Below, one piece after another: positions 1-8,965 of a stretch of 64,000 nucleotides of DNA. The notes below the pieces were generated by a model that had not been told where the DNA came from, did not search any database, and saw only the letters and a list, made by a program, of their open reading frames with translations. The position numbers and the translations under genes are program-made. Position 1 is the first letter of the stretch, and every line of letters begins with the position of its first letter. Source of the DNA: Levilactobacillus suantsaiihabitans (lineage in GTDB: Bacteria; Bacillota; Bacilli; Lactobacillales; Lactobacillaceae); contig NZ_RKLX01000002.1 in NCBI RefSeq assembly GCF_004745505.1, forward strand, positions 124,001-188,000, written 5' to 3'.

Positions 1-165
1 TTGGGCGAGTTGGTCCTTGCCGATTTGTTCGCGGATAAAGGCGGCCAGTGGGGCCATGGCCTTGTCCGGGTCTTGTTCGAAGTCTTTGGCAGTGGTGTCC
101 ACCGTGAAATGTTGAATCTCATCGGCTTCGGCCGCATCAATAAAAGTTTGAATCTCACGTTTCAT
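1..165 (-). CDS. Unidentified protein, N-terminal part (cut by window edge)
   Basis: An open frame on the minus strand starts with ATG at 165 and runs off the left edge of the window after 55 codons. An AGGTG ribosome-binding site lies 6-7 bases before the ATG, inside the end of the preceding membrane-protein gene, so the two are probably translationally coupled. The visible part begins MKREIQTFIDAAEADEI and is rich in acidic and alanine residues with no membrane segment. I do not recognise the family. The start is well supported by the Shine-Dalgarno sequence; the function is unknown. Confidence 0.6.
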   Translation of the reverse strand, partial: MKREIQTFIDAAEADEIQHFTVDTTAKDFEQDPDKAMAPLAAFIREQIGKDQLAQ

Positions 166-175
166 GCTTTACACC

Positions 176-598
176 TCATTTTTTCGCAGCGAATCGCTTG
201 CGGTCGGCGATCTTTTGTTGCCGTTGCCGTAACCGTAATGCCAGGACCAGCCAGTAGGCATTGCCGACAATCAGCGCCAGGCTGTAGGCCGACATTAATA
301 ATTTGATCATGACACTGGCACCGCTGTCCATCCACATGTTGAAGAGAACGCTGATGGGTGACAACGTGTACAGCGCAATGACCAACCCCATCAGGTAAAA
401 GGACGGGTGCCAATCCAACGCCGCCAACACGATGGGAATCACGTACAGGACTACGGCGATCAGCGTGGTCCGCCAAAATTCGCTCATCGTCATTTGCACG
501 TTGGTCGAGTCAACGAAGGGCCGAGACATCAGGAAATTTAATACCACAAAGCCCACCATGGAAATGATGGCCCAGGCAATCACGTTACGATCTTTCAT
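176..598 (-). CDS. Small integral membrane protein, 140 aa
   Basis: This protein has four or so hydrophobic segments (about residues 8-24, 45-62, 66-85 and 100-120) and a basic, arginine- and lysine-rich C-terminal tail, which suggests an inner-membrane protein with a cytoplasmic C-terminus. The start ATG is preceded by a GAGGAG-type ribosome-binding site. It is followed at once by the partial gene at the left window edge, whose ribosome-binding site lies within or next to its stop codon. I see no catalytic motif and do not recognise a family. Confidence 0.75.
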   Translation of the reverse strand: MKDRNVIAWAIISMVGFVVLNFLMSRPFVDSTNVQMTMSEFWRTTLIAVVLYVIPIVLAALDWHPSFYLMGLVIALYTLSPISVLFNMWMDSGASVMIKLLMSAYSLALIVGNAYWLVLALRLRQRQQKIADRKRFAAKK

Positions 599-633
599 TT
601 TAAAATAAACTCCTCAAATAAATTCATAAAATA

Positions 634-663
634 AAAGACGCAGTCAAACCGACCACGTCTTAG
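634..663 (-). terminator. Probable terminator downstream of lplA
   Basis: On the minus strand AAGACG...CGTCTT forms a stem with an inner GTC/GAC pair, followed by a T-rich run. It lies between the lplA stop and the next gene. Confidence 0.5.
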
Positions 664-730
664 TCAATTCCATTCTATTCTAACTTATTCCTGCTAGAAA
701 ATCAGCTAATCACCGAAAACTAACGGGAAT

Positions 731-1744
731 CTAATCAACCAACAAGTTCAAAACGTCTTGCTTGTCGATGCCGTTGAAGTACAGCTGGGTGTTGACGCTG
801 TCCAAGACCTTGCCGACATTTTCTCGGTCGTACCGGACACCTGCCAACTTGTCAGCCAGTTCAGTGGCGTCGGCTGGGCCGAAGAAGTCACCGTAGAACT
901 TGATGTTCTTGATCTTACCGTTTTCAACTAACAAACGCGCATCGATGGTCCCGGCCGTAAAGTGTTGACGCTTCTTGACCGTGAATTCTGGTGAATTGCC
1001 GTAGACCCAATCCCAGTTGCTGTAGTAGTCGTTGTAGATCTTGTCGATGGCAGCCTTTTCGTTGTCTTCGATGACGACTTCCTTGTCCTTGATGGCGTCC
1101 AAATTGTCCACGTGGAACAATTCCTTCAACAGGGTGTCCCGGAATTCTGGCACCGTTAAGTTTTGGTATTCCGGTGCGAGGTATGGCTTCAAGTTCGTGA
1201 CCCGTGAACGGACCGACTTGATACCCTTAGACTTCATCTTGTCTTCAGGCACGTTCAAGGCGTGGGCAATCACGTCTTGATCCACGTCCAACATCAAGGT
1301 CCCGTGAGAGAAGGTCTTCCCGCTGTGGGAGTACATCGCGTTACCAGAGAACTTCTTGCCGTCAACTAAGATATCGTTCCGGCCAGAAACTTCGGCAGTC
1401 GTGGCGCCCATTTGGTGTAAGGCATCGACGACGGGTTGGACGAAGGACTTGAAGTCCCCGAACTCTTCGCTATCGCTATCAACCACGAAGCTGAAGCAAA
1501 GGTTCCCGAGGTCTTGATAAACAGCACCGCCACCCGATAACCGACGGGTGACCGTAATGTTGTTTTCCTCAACGTACTTTTGGTTGATCTCTTCCAACGT
1601 GTTTTGGTTACGACCAACGATGATGCAAGGCCCTTCATAGTAGAACAAAACTAATGGTTCATCAAATTCCTTGTTGTTCATTAAGTATTGTTCCGTTGCT
1701 AAATTGTGGCGAATATCGTGTGATTTCATGGCATACCAATACAT
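731..1744 (-). CDS. lplA: Lipoate-protein ligase
   Basis: This 337-residue protein activates lipoate with ATP and attaches it to the lysine of lipoyl domains, such as the E2 subunit of pyruvate dehydrogenase or the glycine-cleavage H protein. The sequence shows the family's RRLSGGGAVYQD motif near residues 66-77, the GRNDILVDGKKFSGNA stretch that holds the catalytic lysine, and a C-terminal accessory domain, so it is the full two-domain LplA/LplJ type. An AAAGGGG ribosome-binding site lies about 10 bases before the ATG. It appears to be a single-gene unit with its own promoter, which overlaps a perfect 16 bp palindrome, so it is probably repressor-controlled. Confidence 0.95.
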   Translation of the reverse strand: MYWYAMKSHDIRHNLATEQYLMNNKEFDEPLVLFYYEGPCIIVGRNQNTLEEINQKYVEENNITVTRRLSGGGAVYQDLGNLCFSFVVDSDSEEFGDFKSFVQPVVDALHQMGATTAEVSGRNDILVDGKKFSGNAMYSHSGKTFSHGTLMLDVDQDVIAHALNVPEDKMKSKGIKSVRSRVTNLKPYLAPEYQNLTVPEFRDTLLKELFHVDNLDAIKDKEVVIEDNEKAAIDKIYNDYYSNWDWVYGNSPEFTVKKRQHFTAGTIDARLLVENGKIKNIKFYGDFFGPADATELADKLAGVRYDRENVGKVLDSVNTQLYFNGIDKQDVLNLLVD

Positions 1745-1808
1745 AACCCAAAAACCCCTTTCAAATTAACCAACCCGGGGCCGTCCCATACGGTAACTTT
1801 CCCGGTTA

Positions 1809-1843
1809 CTTTAAATCATAGCACGACTTGTAATCGATTACAA
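1809..1843 (-). promoter_or_regulatory. lplA promoter with 16 bp perfect palindrome
   Basis: On the minus strand a -35 TTGTAA and a -10 TATGAT are separated by 17 bases. The perfect palindrome TTGTAATCGATTACAA (1828-1843) begins with this -35 hexamer. This is the expected layout for a repressor operator. The regulator is not evident; the Rrf2-family gene just upstream is one candidate. Confidence 0.6.
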
Positions 1844-1967
1844 TTTAGCTTTCAAACTGATTTTTGTTAGTGAAAAAGGCGGCCCAGTAACCCCCAGACG
1901 CGCGCAACGCACCCACTCACTGAGAGGAATTTTTCAAGGTTGGCTCTAAGAACCTGAGAAAGCATCT

Positions 1968-2056
1968 CTGACCTTTATGTGTCAACGTTAAAACGGCCGA
2001 AACATGCGCCAACGGGCAACTGGTTCCGCTTAACCGCCTGTTGGCACCCGCTCACA
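1968..2056. repeat. Family B intergenic repeat, degenerate copy
   Basis: This stretch matches copies at 18745-18880, 47200-47298 and 60421-60598. Shared elements are 'CCTTTA(C/T)...', GAAACRTGCGCCAA, a GGCAACTGGTTCCGCTTAA-like core, and the return arm (CGCCTGTTGGC). GCCAACGGGC pairs with the later GCCTGTTGGC to form a hairpin. It is non-coding. Confidence 0.55.
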
Positions 2057-2087
2057 AAAAAATCGTCCAGGTTCACCCCGGGCGATT
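2055..2087 (-). terminator. Terminator of the Rrf2 regulator gene
   Basis: On the minus strand AATCGCCCGG...CCTGGACGATT forms a GC-rich stem followed by a run of seven T residues. Confidence 0.75.
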
Positions 2088-2184
2088 GCCAACAACATTA
2101 ATGGTGGCCGTGACCACCATCCCTTGTCTACATCTCTATTATACCTGCTGGACCACTAAAAGCGCAGTAAACTGCTCACGCCAC

Positions 2185-2655
2185 TCACCCTTCTTCGTGG
2201 TTAATTAAGCGGCGGAAAAATCCGTGCTGATGCAGGTCTTTTTTGAGGTCGGTCATCGTGAATTGATGATAAAATCTGCGATAATCTTCATCAGCCAGTG
2301 TGAACAGATCCGTCAACGTTTGCGAAATGTTGGCGGAGATATCCGTATTATCCGTGGCCTTGGTTCCCTTGGAATCGCCCGTGATAAAGCGCGCATAGCT
2401 GATTGTCGGCGGAATCGTGAGGTCGTACAGTTCCCCCACGTTAATATCCGTTAAGTCACGTACCAATTGATAGCCCCCGTTTTTACCCACGGAGCCTTCA
2501 ATATACCCTTGCTTGTGCAAGACAGAGAGAATGTTGCGGATCATGACCGCATTCAATTGTAAGGATGTTGCCAACTCCCGGCTCGCAATCTTGCGCGGAC
2601 GGTTCTCGTCCAGGTAGAGCAAGCTGTGGACCGCAACAGAAAAGTCTAGTCTCAT
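2185..2655 (-). CDS. Rrf2-family transcriptional regulator
   Basis: This 156-residue protein has the Rrf2 winged-helix layout. An N-terminal MRLDFSVAVHSLLYL helix is followed by the recognition region (ASRELATSLQLNAVMIRNILSVLHKQGYI) at about residues 24-52 and the glycine-rich wing GSVGKNGGYQL at about 54-64. It has no cysteine at all, so it cannot carry the Fe-S cluster of IscR or NsrR and is nearer to the YwnA/SaiR-like cluster-free members. It is a single gene with its own terminator. The target is unknown; the palindrome at the lplA promoter 350 bp downstream is one possibility. Confidence 0.88.
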   Translation of the reverse strand: MRLDFSVAVHSLLYLDENRPRKIASRELATSLQLNAVMIRNILSVLHKQGYIEGSVGKNGGYQLVRDLTDINVGELYDLTIPPTISYARFITGDSKGTKATDNTDISANISQTLTDLFTLADEDYRRFYHQFTMTDLKKDLHQHGFFRRLINHEEG

Positions 2656-2954
2656 CGTTCAGCCATCGCTTTCAAAAATTCTGTAGTTATTACTGGTATC
2701 ATACCACACCTGGTGGCTGTCGACGACAATGGGCCCTGGCCACTAAGGATTTTCTCATTCGGAATATACATGCATATTGTTTCAAGCAAATGTATAGCTC
2801 GACCCGTTAAATAACTAGTTTGATAACCAGATTGTCCAACTATTTAGTTTCAAGTTAAATTTTTTATCATTTTCGTAATTGTCTGAGATGATTGGTATAA
2901 CAAAGTTTGTGATGATTCTATGAAAATTTAATGGGGAAAAATTCAAATTTGGGG
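2656..2954. other. AT-rich intergenic region between divergent genes
   Basis: This is the region between the Rrf2 gene and the opp promoter. It turns AT-rich after 2790. I see no supported coding frame or strong hairpin in it; presumably it holds the Rrf2 promoter and upstream opp control sequence. Confidence 0.5.
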
Positions 2955-2987
2955 TTGTAAATGAGAATTTGATTAACTATAATCAAA
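2955..2987 (+). promoter_or_regulatory. opp operon promoter with overlapping operator
   Basis: A -35 TTGTAA (2955-2960), a 17-base spacer and a consensus -10 TATAAT (2978-2983) are present. The perfect inverted repeat TTTGATTA-ACTA-TAATCAAA (2968-2987) covers the -10, so a repressor bound there would block RNA polymerase. The regulator cannot be named from sequence alone. The leader to the oppD start is about 100 bases. Confidence 0.75.
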
Positions 2988-3092
2988 CACAATTATTGTT
3001 AAGCACCGAACTGAATACGTCAAGATGTTTATTCACCGGGCTTTATACAAAAATGAGAGATATATTAGAAATGACATTGGGGAGGGATTTCC

Positions 3093-4106
3093 GTGGAGAC
3101 CGCATCAAACTTTTTAAACATTAAAGACGTCAGTACGGCTTTCAAGATCAATGGCCAATTCTACGACGCCATTTCCCACATCGACCTCCAAGTCCAGCAC
3201 GACGAAATTCTCGCTATTGTTGGTGAATCAGGTTGTGGTAAGAGTACCTTAGCAACAACGATCATGGGGTTGCATGATCCCAGTGAAACCAAGATTTCCG
3301 GCGAAATTGATTTTGAAGGCACCAACCTCTTACAACTGGATGATGCCGACTACAACCAATTCCGCGGCGCCAAGATCGGCATGATCTTCCAAGATCCCCT
3401 ATCTGCTTTGAATCCACTCAAGCGCATTGAGGACCAAATCAGTGAGGTCATGGACTACCACACCAAGCTGACCAAGGAAGAAAAACACGACCGCGTCTTA
3501 CAGCTCTTAGATGAAGTTGGCATCGTTAATCCCAAACGGACCGCGCGCCAATTTCCACATGAGCTTTCCGGTGGGATGCGGCAACGGGTCATCATTGCCA
3601 TCGCCATTGCCTGCAAGCCGGACCTCATCATTGCCGACGAACCCACGACGGCGCTGGATGTGACGATTCAAGCCCAAATTTTGGATGTCTTACGGGCGAT
3701 TCAAAAGGAAAATCACGCTGGCATCATCTTGATCACCCACGACTTGGGGGTCGTTGCCGAAACGGCCGACCGGGTTGCCGTCATGTATGCGGGGCAAATC
3801 GTCGAACAGGGAACGGCGGAACAGATTTTCAACACGCCCGAACATCCCTACACCCGTTCCCTACTGCGGTCCATGCCGCAACGGGACAATGAAAACGACG
3901 ACCTCTACGTCATCGACGGCAACGTGCCTTCCTTACAGAAGATGCCAAGTACCGGCGACCGGTTCGCCCCCCGAATTCCGTGGGTGCCTGCCGAAGCACA
4001 CGAAGCCAATCCAACCATGCATGAAGTGGCCCCGGGACACGAGGTCCGGTGCACCTGCTACAAACACTTCAAATTTCCAGATGAGAAGGGGAGCGTGACC
4101 GCATGA
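3093..4106 (+). CDS. oppD: Oligopeptide ABC transporter, ATPase subunit OppD
   Basis: OppD is one of the two ATPases that power oligopeptide import. Walker A (GESGCGKS) is at about residues 44-51, the ABC signature LSGGMRQR at about 158, and Walker [13 protein letters not shown] at about 178. The family C-terminal extension carries the CxC motif (VRCTC) expected near the end. The start is GTG, chosen because GGGGAGGG lies 6 bases before it. It is the first gene of oppDFBCA and overlaps oppF by four bases, so the two are translationally coupled. Imported peptides feed amino-acid-auxotrophic lactic acid bacteria. Confidence 0.96.
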   Translation: METASNFLNIKDVSTAFKINGQFYDAISHIDLQVQHDEILAIVGESGCGKSTLATTIMGLHDPSETKISGEIDFEGTNLLQLDDADYNQFRGAKIGMIFQDPLSALNPLKRIEDQISEVMDYHTKLTKEEKHDRVLQLLDEVGIVNPKRTARQFPHELSGGMRQRVIIAIAIACKPDLIIADEPTTALDVTIQAQILDVLRAIQKENHAGIILITHDLGVVAETADRVAVMYAGQIVEQGTAEQIFNTPEHPYTRSLLRSMPQRDNENDDLYVIDGNVPSLQKMPSTGDRFAPRIPWVPAEAHEANPTMHEVAPGHEVRCTCYKHFKFPDEKGSVTA

Positions 4107-5077
4107 GCTTAGTTGAAATCAAAGATCTAAAGGTCCACTACCCCATCCGGACGGGTTTCTGGAACCGTATCACCGATTCCGTTCGGGCCGTGGATGGTAT
4201 TACCTTCAATATTGAGGCCGGTGAAACCTACGGCCTGGTTGGCGAATCTGGTTCTGGCAAGTCCACCACCGGTAAATCCGTGGTTGGCCTGGAAAAGGTT
4301 ACCAGTGGGTCGATTCTCTACAAGGGCGTCGACATCACCAAGAAGGCGAACCGCACCAAGCTCGACTACAACCAGGACGTCCAAATGATTTTCCAAGACT
4401 CCCTATCTAGTCTGAATCCCCGGAAGCGAATCGAAGACATCATCGCCGAACCACTGCGGAATTTCGAACACCTCAGTAAAGATGAAGAAAAGCTGCGGGT
4501 CTTACAACTGCTAGATATCGTTGGGCTGGATGCCGACGCACTTTACAAGTATCCCCACCAATTCTCCGGTGGACAACGGCAACGGATTGGGGTCGCCCGC
4601 GCGGTAGCTACCAATCCCAAGCTGATTATTGCCGACGAACCGGTTTCCGCATTGGACCTGTCCGTTCAAGCCCAAGTGTTGAACTTCATGAAGAAGATTC
4701 AACGAGAATTTGGCATTTCGTACCTGTTCATCTCCCATGACTTAGGGGTCGTGCGGCACATGTGTAACAACATTGCCATCATGAACCGAGGCCGCTTGGT
4801 TGAAATTGGCACGCGAGACGACATTTACAACAACCCGCTACACATCTACACGAAACGCCTGCTCGCCGCGATTCCCGAAACCAACGTTAATCAACGGATG
4901 GCACACCGGGCCTCTCGGCTAGCCGTCGAAAAGATTTACCAAGAACAACAGAGTAAATACTACGATGAAAACGGCGAGGCGTTCCCGTTGGTTCAGGTCA
5001 GCCCCACCCACTCGGTGGCCCTCCCTGAAACGATTGCTAAACAACTTGCCAGCCAGGAAGGGGAGGTGCAGGCCTAA
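4103..5077 (+). CDS. oppF: Oligopeptide ABC transporter, ATPase subunit OppF
   Basis: This is the second ATPase of the peptide importer, 324 residues. Walker A (GESGSGKS) is at residues 48-55, with signature FSGGQRQR, Walker B LIIADEPVSALD and switch histidine ISHDLG following in order. The oppDF C-terminal domain (about residues 250-324) is present. The ATG overlaps the oppD stop in the ATGA arrangement, and its own stop overlaps the oppB start by one base. It works as a heterodimer with OppD on the cytoplasmic face of OppBC. Confidence 0.96.
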   Translation: MSLVEIKDLKVHYPIRTGFWNRITDSVRAVDGITFNIEAGETYGLVGESGSGKSTTGKSVVGLEKVTSGSILYKGVDITKKANRTKLDYNQDVQMIFQDSLSSLNPRKRIEDIIAEPLRNFEHLSKDEEKLRVLQLLDIVGLDADALYKYPHQFSGGQRQRIGVARAVATNPKLIIADEPVSALDLSVQAQVLNFMKKIQREFGISYLFISHDLGVVRHMCNNIAIMNRGRLVEIGTRDDIYNNPLHIYTKRLLAAIPETNVNQRMAHRASRLAVEKIYQEQQSKYYDENGEAFPLVQVSPTHSVALPETIAKQLASQEGEVQA

Positions 5078-6036
5078 TGTGGAAAACGATTCTCCGTCGT
5101 ATCTTAATCATGATTCCCGAAGTCATCATTCTCAGTATTCTGGTCTTCCTCTTGGCCAAAGCGATGCCCGGTGATCCCTTTACCGGCTCCATCAACCCCA
5201 AGGCTGACCCGCAACAGATTCACCATTTGATGAAAATTAACGGGTTGTATGACCCGTGGTACCAGCAATACTGGCACTGGGTCGTTCACTTGTTCCACGG
5301 TAACTTAGGGAACAGTTACCAGTACCAAGAACCCGTCACCCGGCTGATCGGTGGCCGGGCCGCCAACACCTTGTGGCTGGCCCTCTTCACCATGATCCTG
5401 ACCTACGCCTTCGCCTTACCAATGGGCGTCTACGCCGGTCGCCACGAAGGTAAATTACCCGATACCATCATCCGGGTCTACACCTACGTGACTTACTGCA
5501 TCCCCTTCTTCGTCATCTTGGTCTTAGGGATCTGGATCTTCGGCTACGTCTTCGGGTGGTTCCCCACGACCGGGTCAATATCCTCGTCGGCAAGCGGTTG
5601 GCTAAGTACCATCGGTAGTCGCTTCTACCACATCCTCTTGCCGGGTATCTTAGGAGCCCTGTTTGGGACCGTCAACATCGTACAGTACCTGCGTTCCGAA
5701 GTCATCGACGCCAAGGGATCCGATTACGTCCGGACGGCCCGTTCCAAAGGGGTGCCTAGCAAGGACATCTACCGTCACCACATCTTCAGAAATTCCCTGT
5801 TGCCAATCGCTGCGTTCGCGGGCTACTCCATTACCGGGTTACTGAACGGGTCGATCTTTACCGAAACCGTCTTCTCCTACCCCGGGATGGGCCTACTCTT
5901 CGTGAACTCGATCAGCTACCGGGACTACACGGTCATTACCGCGTTGGTCCTGATCTACGGGATTCTGAACTTACTGGGGACCTTACTATCTGACATTATC
6001 TTAAGTATCGTTGATCCACGAATTCGAATCGAATAA
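5077..6036 (+). CDS. oppB: Oligopeptide ABC transporter, permease OppB
   Basis: This is a 319-residue permease subunit with six predicted membrane spans, starting with a long hydrophobic helix at residues 9-28. The cytoplasmic coupling loop (EAA-type: VRTARSKGVPSKDIYRHHIFRNS) lies at about residues 218-240. The family's DPR ending (VDPRIRIE) is intact. The start overlaps the oppF stop (TAATG), with GGGGAGG just upstream. It pairs with OppC to form the channel. Confidence 0.95.
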   Translation: MWKTILRRILIMIPEVIILSILVFLLAKAMPGDPFTGSINPKADPQQIHHLMKINGLYDPWYQQYWHWVVHLFHGNLGNSYQYQEPVTRLIGGRAANTLWLALFTMILTYAFALPMGVYAGRHEGKLPDTIIRVYTYVTYCIPFFVILVLGIWIFGYVFGWFPTTGSISSSASGWLSTIGSRFYHILLPGILGALFGTVNIVQYLRSEVIDAKGSDYVRTARSKGVPSKDIYRHHIFRNSLLPIAAFAGYSITGLLNGSIFTETVFSYPGMGLLFVNSISYRDYTVITALVLIYGILNLLGTLLSDIILSIVDPRIRIE

Positions 6037-6050
6037 GGAGGCTAACCAGA

Positions 6051-7001
6051 ATGGCAGAAAATTTTGAACAACACTCAGACGTTTCCGCAACTGATTTGGC
6101 CCGTCTGACGCAAGAGGCGCAGGCAGAAGCAACGCCTTCTACGGCTAAGATTATTTGGAGCGAATTCAAGGCTGACAAACCCGCCATGGTCGCCCTCTTC
6201 ATCATTGTGGGTTTTATTCTCTTCGTCATGATTGGGGCCCTGTTCATTAACACCCCCAAGATGATGGAAACGAATATCATGGCTTACTTTAACCAGCCGT
6301 TCACTTCGGACTTCTGGTTAGGGGCCGATTCTGGTGGGCGTTCCGTTGCCAAACAGTTGATTGTGGGCTCCCGTAATTCTATCGGGATTGCCATTGGGCT
6401 GACCATTATCTCTTCCACCTTTGGGATTTGCTGGGGGTTGATTTCCGGTTACTTTAACGGCTACATCGACTGGGGCATGCAACGGGTCTACGACTTCATG
6501 ATGATGTTGCCCATGACCATGATGATCATCGTGTTGGTCACCATCATTCCCCACTACAACTCAGTTACGTTGACACTGATCTTCTCCATCTTCTACTGGG
6601 AAGGCACGTCGCGACTGATTCGGTCGCGGACCTTGGCTGAGTCAGAGAAGGATTACGTTGCGGCTTCCAAGACTTCCGGGACCAGCAACTGGAAAATCAT
6701 CTTCCGCGAAATCATGCCCAACATTTCTTCTCTGATCATCGTCGACTGTACCCTATCCTTTGCGGAAAACATTGGGGTTGAAACCGGGCTTTCCTACCTG
6801 GGCTTCGGGCTACCTAGCCAAACGCCTTCGTTAGGGACCATGATTGCCAACGCCAATGATCCTAACAACATCACCCAATACTGGTGGACCTGGTTGCCAG
6901 CCGCATTAGAAATCATTATTTTGTGTTTATCCATTAGTTACATCGGGCAAGTCCTCCGGCGCGCAGCGGATGCTTCGCAACGGCAAGGGGCTGCTGATTA
7001 A
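6051..7001 (+). CDS. oppC: Oligopeptide ABC transporter, permease OppC
   Basis: This is a 316-residue permease with a hydrophilic N-terminal tail of about 45 residues, the OppC_N helix (about 46-66) and five further membrane spans. The coupling loop (YVAASKTSGTSNWKIIFREIMPN) is at about residues 201-223. It sits 14 bases after oppB with an AAGGAGG ribosome-binding site. It forms the heterodimeric channel with OppB. Confidence 0.95.
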   Translation: MAENFEQHSDVSATDLARLTQEAQAEATPSTAKIIWSEFKADKPAMVALFIIVGFILFVMIGALFINTPKMMETNIMAYFNQPFTSDFWLGADSGGRSVAKQLIVGSRNSIGIAIGLTIISSTFGICWGLISGYFNGYIDWGMQRVYDFMMMLPMTMMIIVLVTIIPHYNSVTLTLIFSIFYWEGTSRLIRSRTLAESEKDYVAASKTSGTSNWKIIFREIMPNISSLIIVDCTLSFAENIGVETGLSYLGFGLPSQTPSLGTMIANANDPNNITQYWWTWLPAALEIIILCLSISYIGQVLRRAADASQRQGAAD

Positions 7002-7140
7002 CTAACCTGAATCCATTTGAGGAGATGGTGCCACTCAACGTCCGTATGTGTTCGCTGCGTTACTGCTTTACCAATCGATTCTGAGGGGAACCGATTTGCG
7101 TTGATTATGAGGATTCTCAAAAACAAGGGGGAAACATAGC

Positions 7141-8952
7141 ATGGATAAGAAAAAACTCGCATTGTCAGCGGTGGCCGTTTTAGCGACAATTAGCCTCGCG
7201 GCATGTTCCAACAACAAGAGTTCATCCAGCAGTAGTGGGACTACCGGCGCTGCCGTCAAGCTGTCCGCAGCTTACAACAACACGAAGGCCACTGATAAGT
7301 CTGCCACGAACAACAGTACATTGAAGGTCGCTGAACCTAACGACTCGCCATTCCAAGGTATCTCTGATCCCGTTTTATCGACCAATTCTGAAGATGCCGA
7401 CGTCTTCTCTCCCGGTGGTTCAGCCAGCCTCTGGAAAACCGACAAGAACTACAAGATTGTTGATGGTGGCTTAGCTAACCAAAGAATCAACCGGAAAGCC
7501 AAGACTGTTACCATCACCTTGCGGAGTAACGCCAAGTGGTCTAATGGCTCTAAGGTTACTGCCAAGGATATCGAATACCCTTACGAAGTCATTGCCAACC
7601 CGAAGACGACCTCACAACAATACTCGGCCGACTTCAACAACATCAAAGGGATGGCTGCTTACCACACAGGTAAGGCCAAGACTATCTCTGGGATCACCTT
7701 CCCCGATGGTGAAAAGGGCCGGACAGCGGTCTTACACTTAGATAAGGTGACGCCAGCCATGCAATACGCTGGGAACTCCTTCATCTGGAGTACCGTTGAA
7801 CCTTACGAATACATCAAGAACGTCCCAATCGCCAAGTTGGCTTCCTCTAGTCAAGTTCGGAAGAACCCTATCTTCACGGGTCCTTACAAGCTGGACAAGG
7901 TCGTTGAAGGTGAATCCACCACTTGGTCACCAAACAAGTACTACTACGGCAAGAAAGCCCAAATCAAGCACATCTCCATCAACGTTGTTTCCTCAAACAA
8001 CATTGACAAAGCCATCCAATCCAAGAAGTACGACTTCACGGTTCCAGCTAGTGTTATGCACGGAACTGATTACAAGCAATTGAAGAACCTGAAGGACTAC
8101 AAGATCGTTGGTCAACCTGCCCTTTCCTACGACTACTTTGGTTTCAACGTTGGTCACTACGACACTAAGACCCAAAAGAACGTCATGGATAAGAACAGCA
8201 AGATGGCTAACAAGAACTTACGTCAAGCTATGATGTACGCCTTGAACCTGGATGCTATCAGCAAGAAGTTTGGGAACGGGATCACTTGGCGCGCCAACAC
8301 CTTGATTCCACCAATCTTTGAAAAGTACTACGATTCTAGTGCCAAGGGCTTCCCACTGAACATCAAGAAAGCCAACAAGTTACTGACCGACGCCGGTTAC
8401 AAGAAGCGTAACGGTAGCAAGTGGCGTTCAGATCCTAATGGCAAGAAGTTAACTATCTACTTCGGTGCCATGACCGGGACCTCTGCACAAGCCGCTGAAT
8501 ACCAAGACTACCTACAACAATGGCACAAGGTCGGCTTGAACGTCAAATTCACTGGTGGTAAGACGATGGAAATGAACAGCTTCTACTCCACGTTACAACA
8601 ACCAAAGCAAAGCAAGATCGACGTTTACGCCGCTGCCTGGGGCTTATCTTCTGAACCAACCCCTACGCAACTCTACGGTGAAGATGCGACCTACAACATG
8701 GGTCACTTTGTCACTAAGAAGAACACGCAATTGATCAACAACATGAACAACAGCAAGGCTTGGAACGAATCTTACCGGACTAAGGCCTTCAAGGAATGGC
8801 AAGATTACATGAATGAACAAGCCGCCGTTGCTCCTGGTTCCTTCAGTTACAGCTGGAACCCAGTCAACAAGCGGGTCAAGGGCTTTGATATCGGTCCTGA
8901 CAACAACGAATTCTGGAGCAGTTTGAGCCTGACTTCTTCAAAGCTTGAATAA
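7141..8952 (+). CDS. oppA: Oligopeptide-binding lipoprotein OppA
   Basis: OppA is the extracellular solute-binding lipoprotein of the peptide importer, 603 residues. A signal peptide with lipobox LAAC (about residues 18-21) is followed by a Ser/Asn-rich linker and the SBP_bac_5 fold. The gene ends the opp operon after a gap of about 140 bases, longer than the other junctions, which may let it be transcribed or processed separately for higher expression. It uses favoured codons (AAG, AAC, GGT), consistent with abundant expression. A GGGGGAAAC ribosome-binding site precedes the ATG. Confidence 0.95.
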   Translation: MDKKKLALSAVAVLATISLAACSNNKSSSSSSGTTGAAVKLSAAYNNTKATDKSATNNSTLKVAEPNDSPFQGISDPVLSTNSEDADVFSPGGSASLWKTDKNYKIVDGGLANQRINRKAKTVTITLRSNAKWSNGSKVTAKDIEYPYEVIANPKTTSQQYSADFNNIKGMAAYHTGKAKTISGITFPDGEKGRTAVLHLDKVTPAMQYAGNSFIWSTVEPYEYIKNVPIAKLASSSQVRKNPIFTGPYKLDKVVEGESTTWSPNKYYYGKKAQIKHISINVVSSNNIDKAIQSKKYDFTVPASVMHGTDYKQLKNLKDYKIVGQPALSYDYFGFNVGHYDTKTQKNVMDKNSKMANKNLRQAMMYALNLDAISKKFGNGITWRANTLIPPIFEKYYDSSAKGFPLNIKKANKLLTDAGYKKRNGSKWRSDPNGKKLTIYFGAMTGTSAQAAEYQDYLQQWHKVGLNVKFTGGKTMEMNSFYSTLQQPKQSKIDVYAAAWGLSSEPTPTQLYGEDATYNMGHFVTKKNTQLINNMNNSKAWNESYRTKAFKEWQDYMNEQAAVAPGSFSYSWNPVNKRVKGFDIGPDNNEFWSSLSLTSSKLE

Positions 8953-8965
8953 TCAAAATCGTTGT

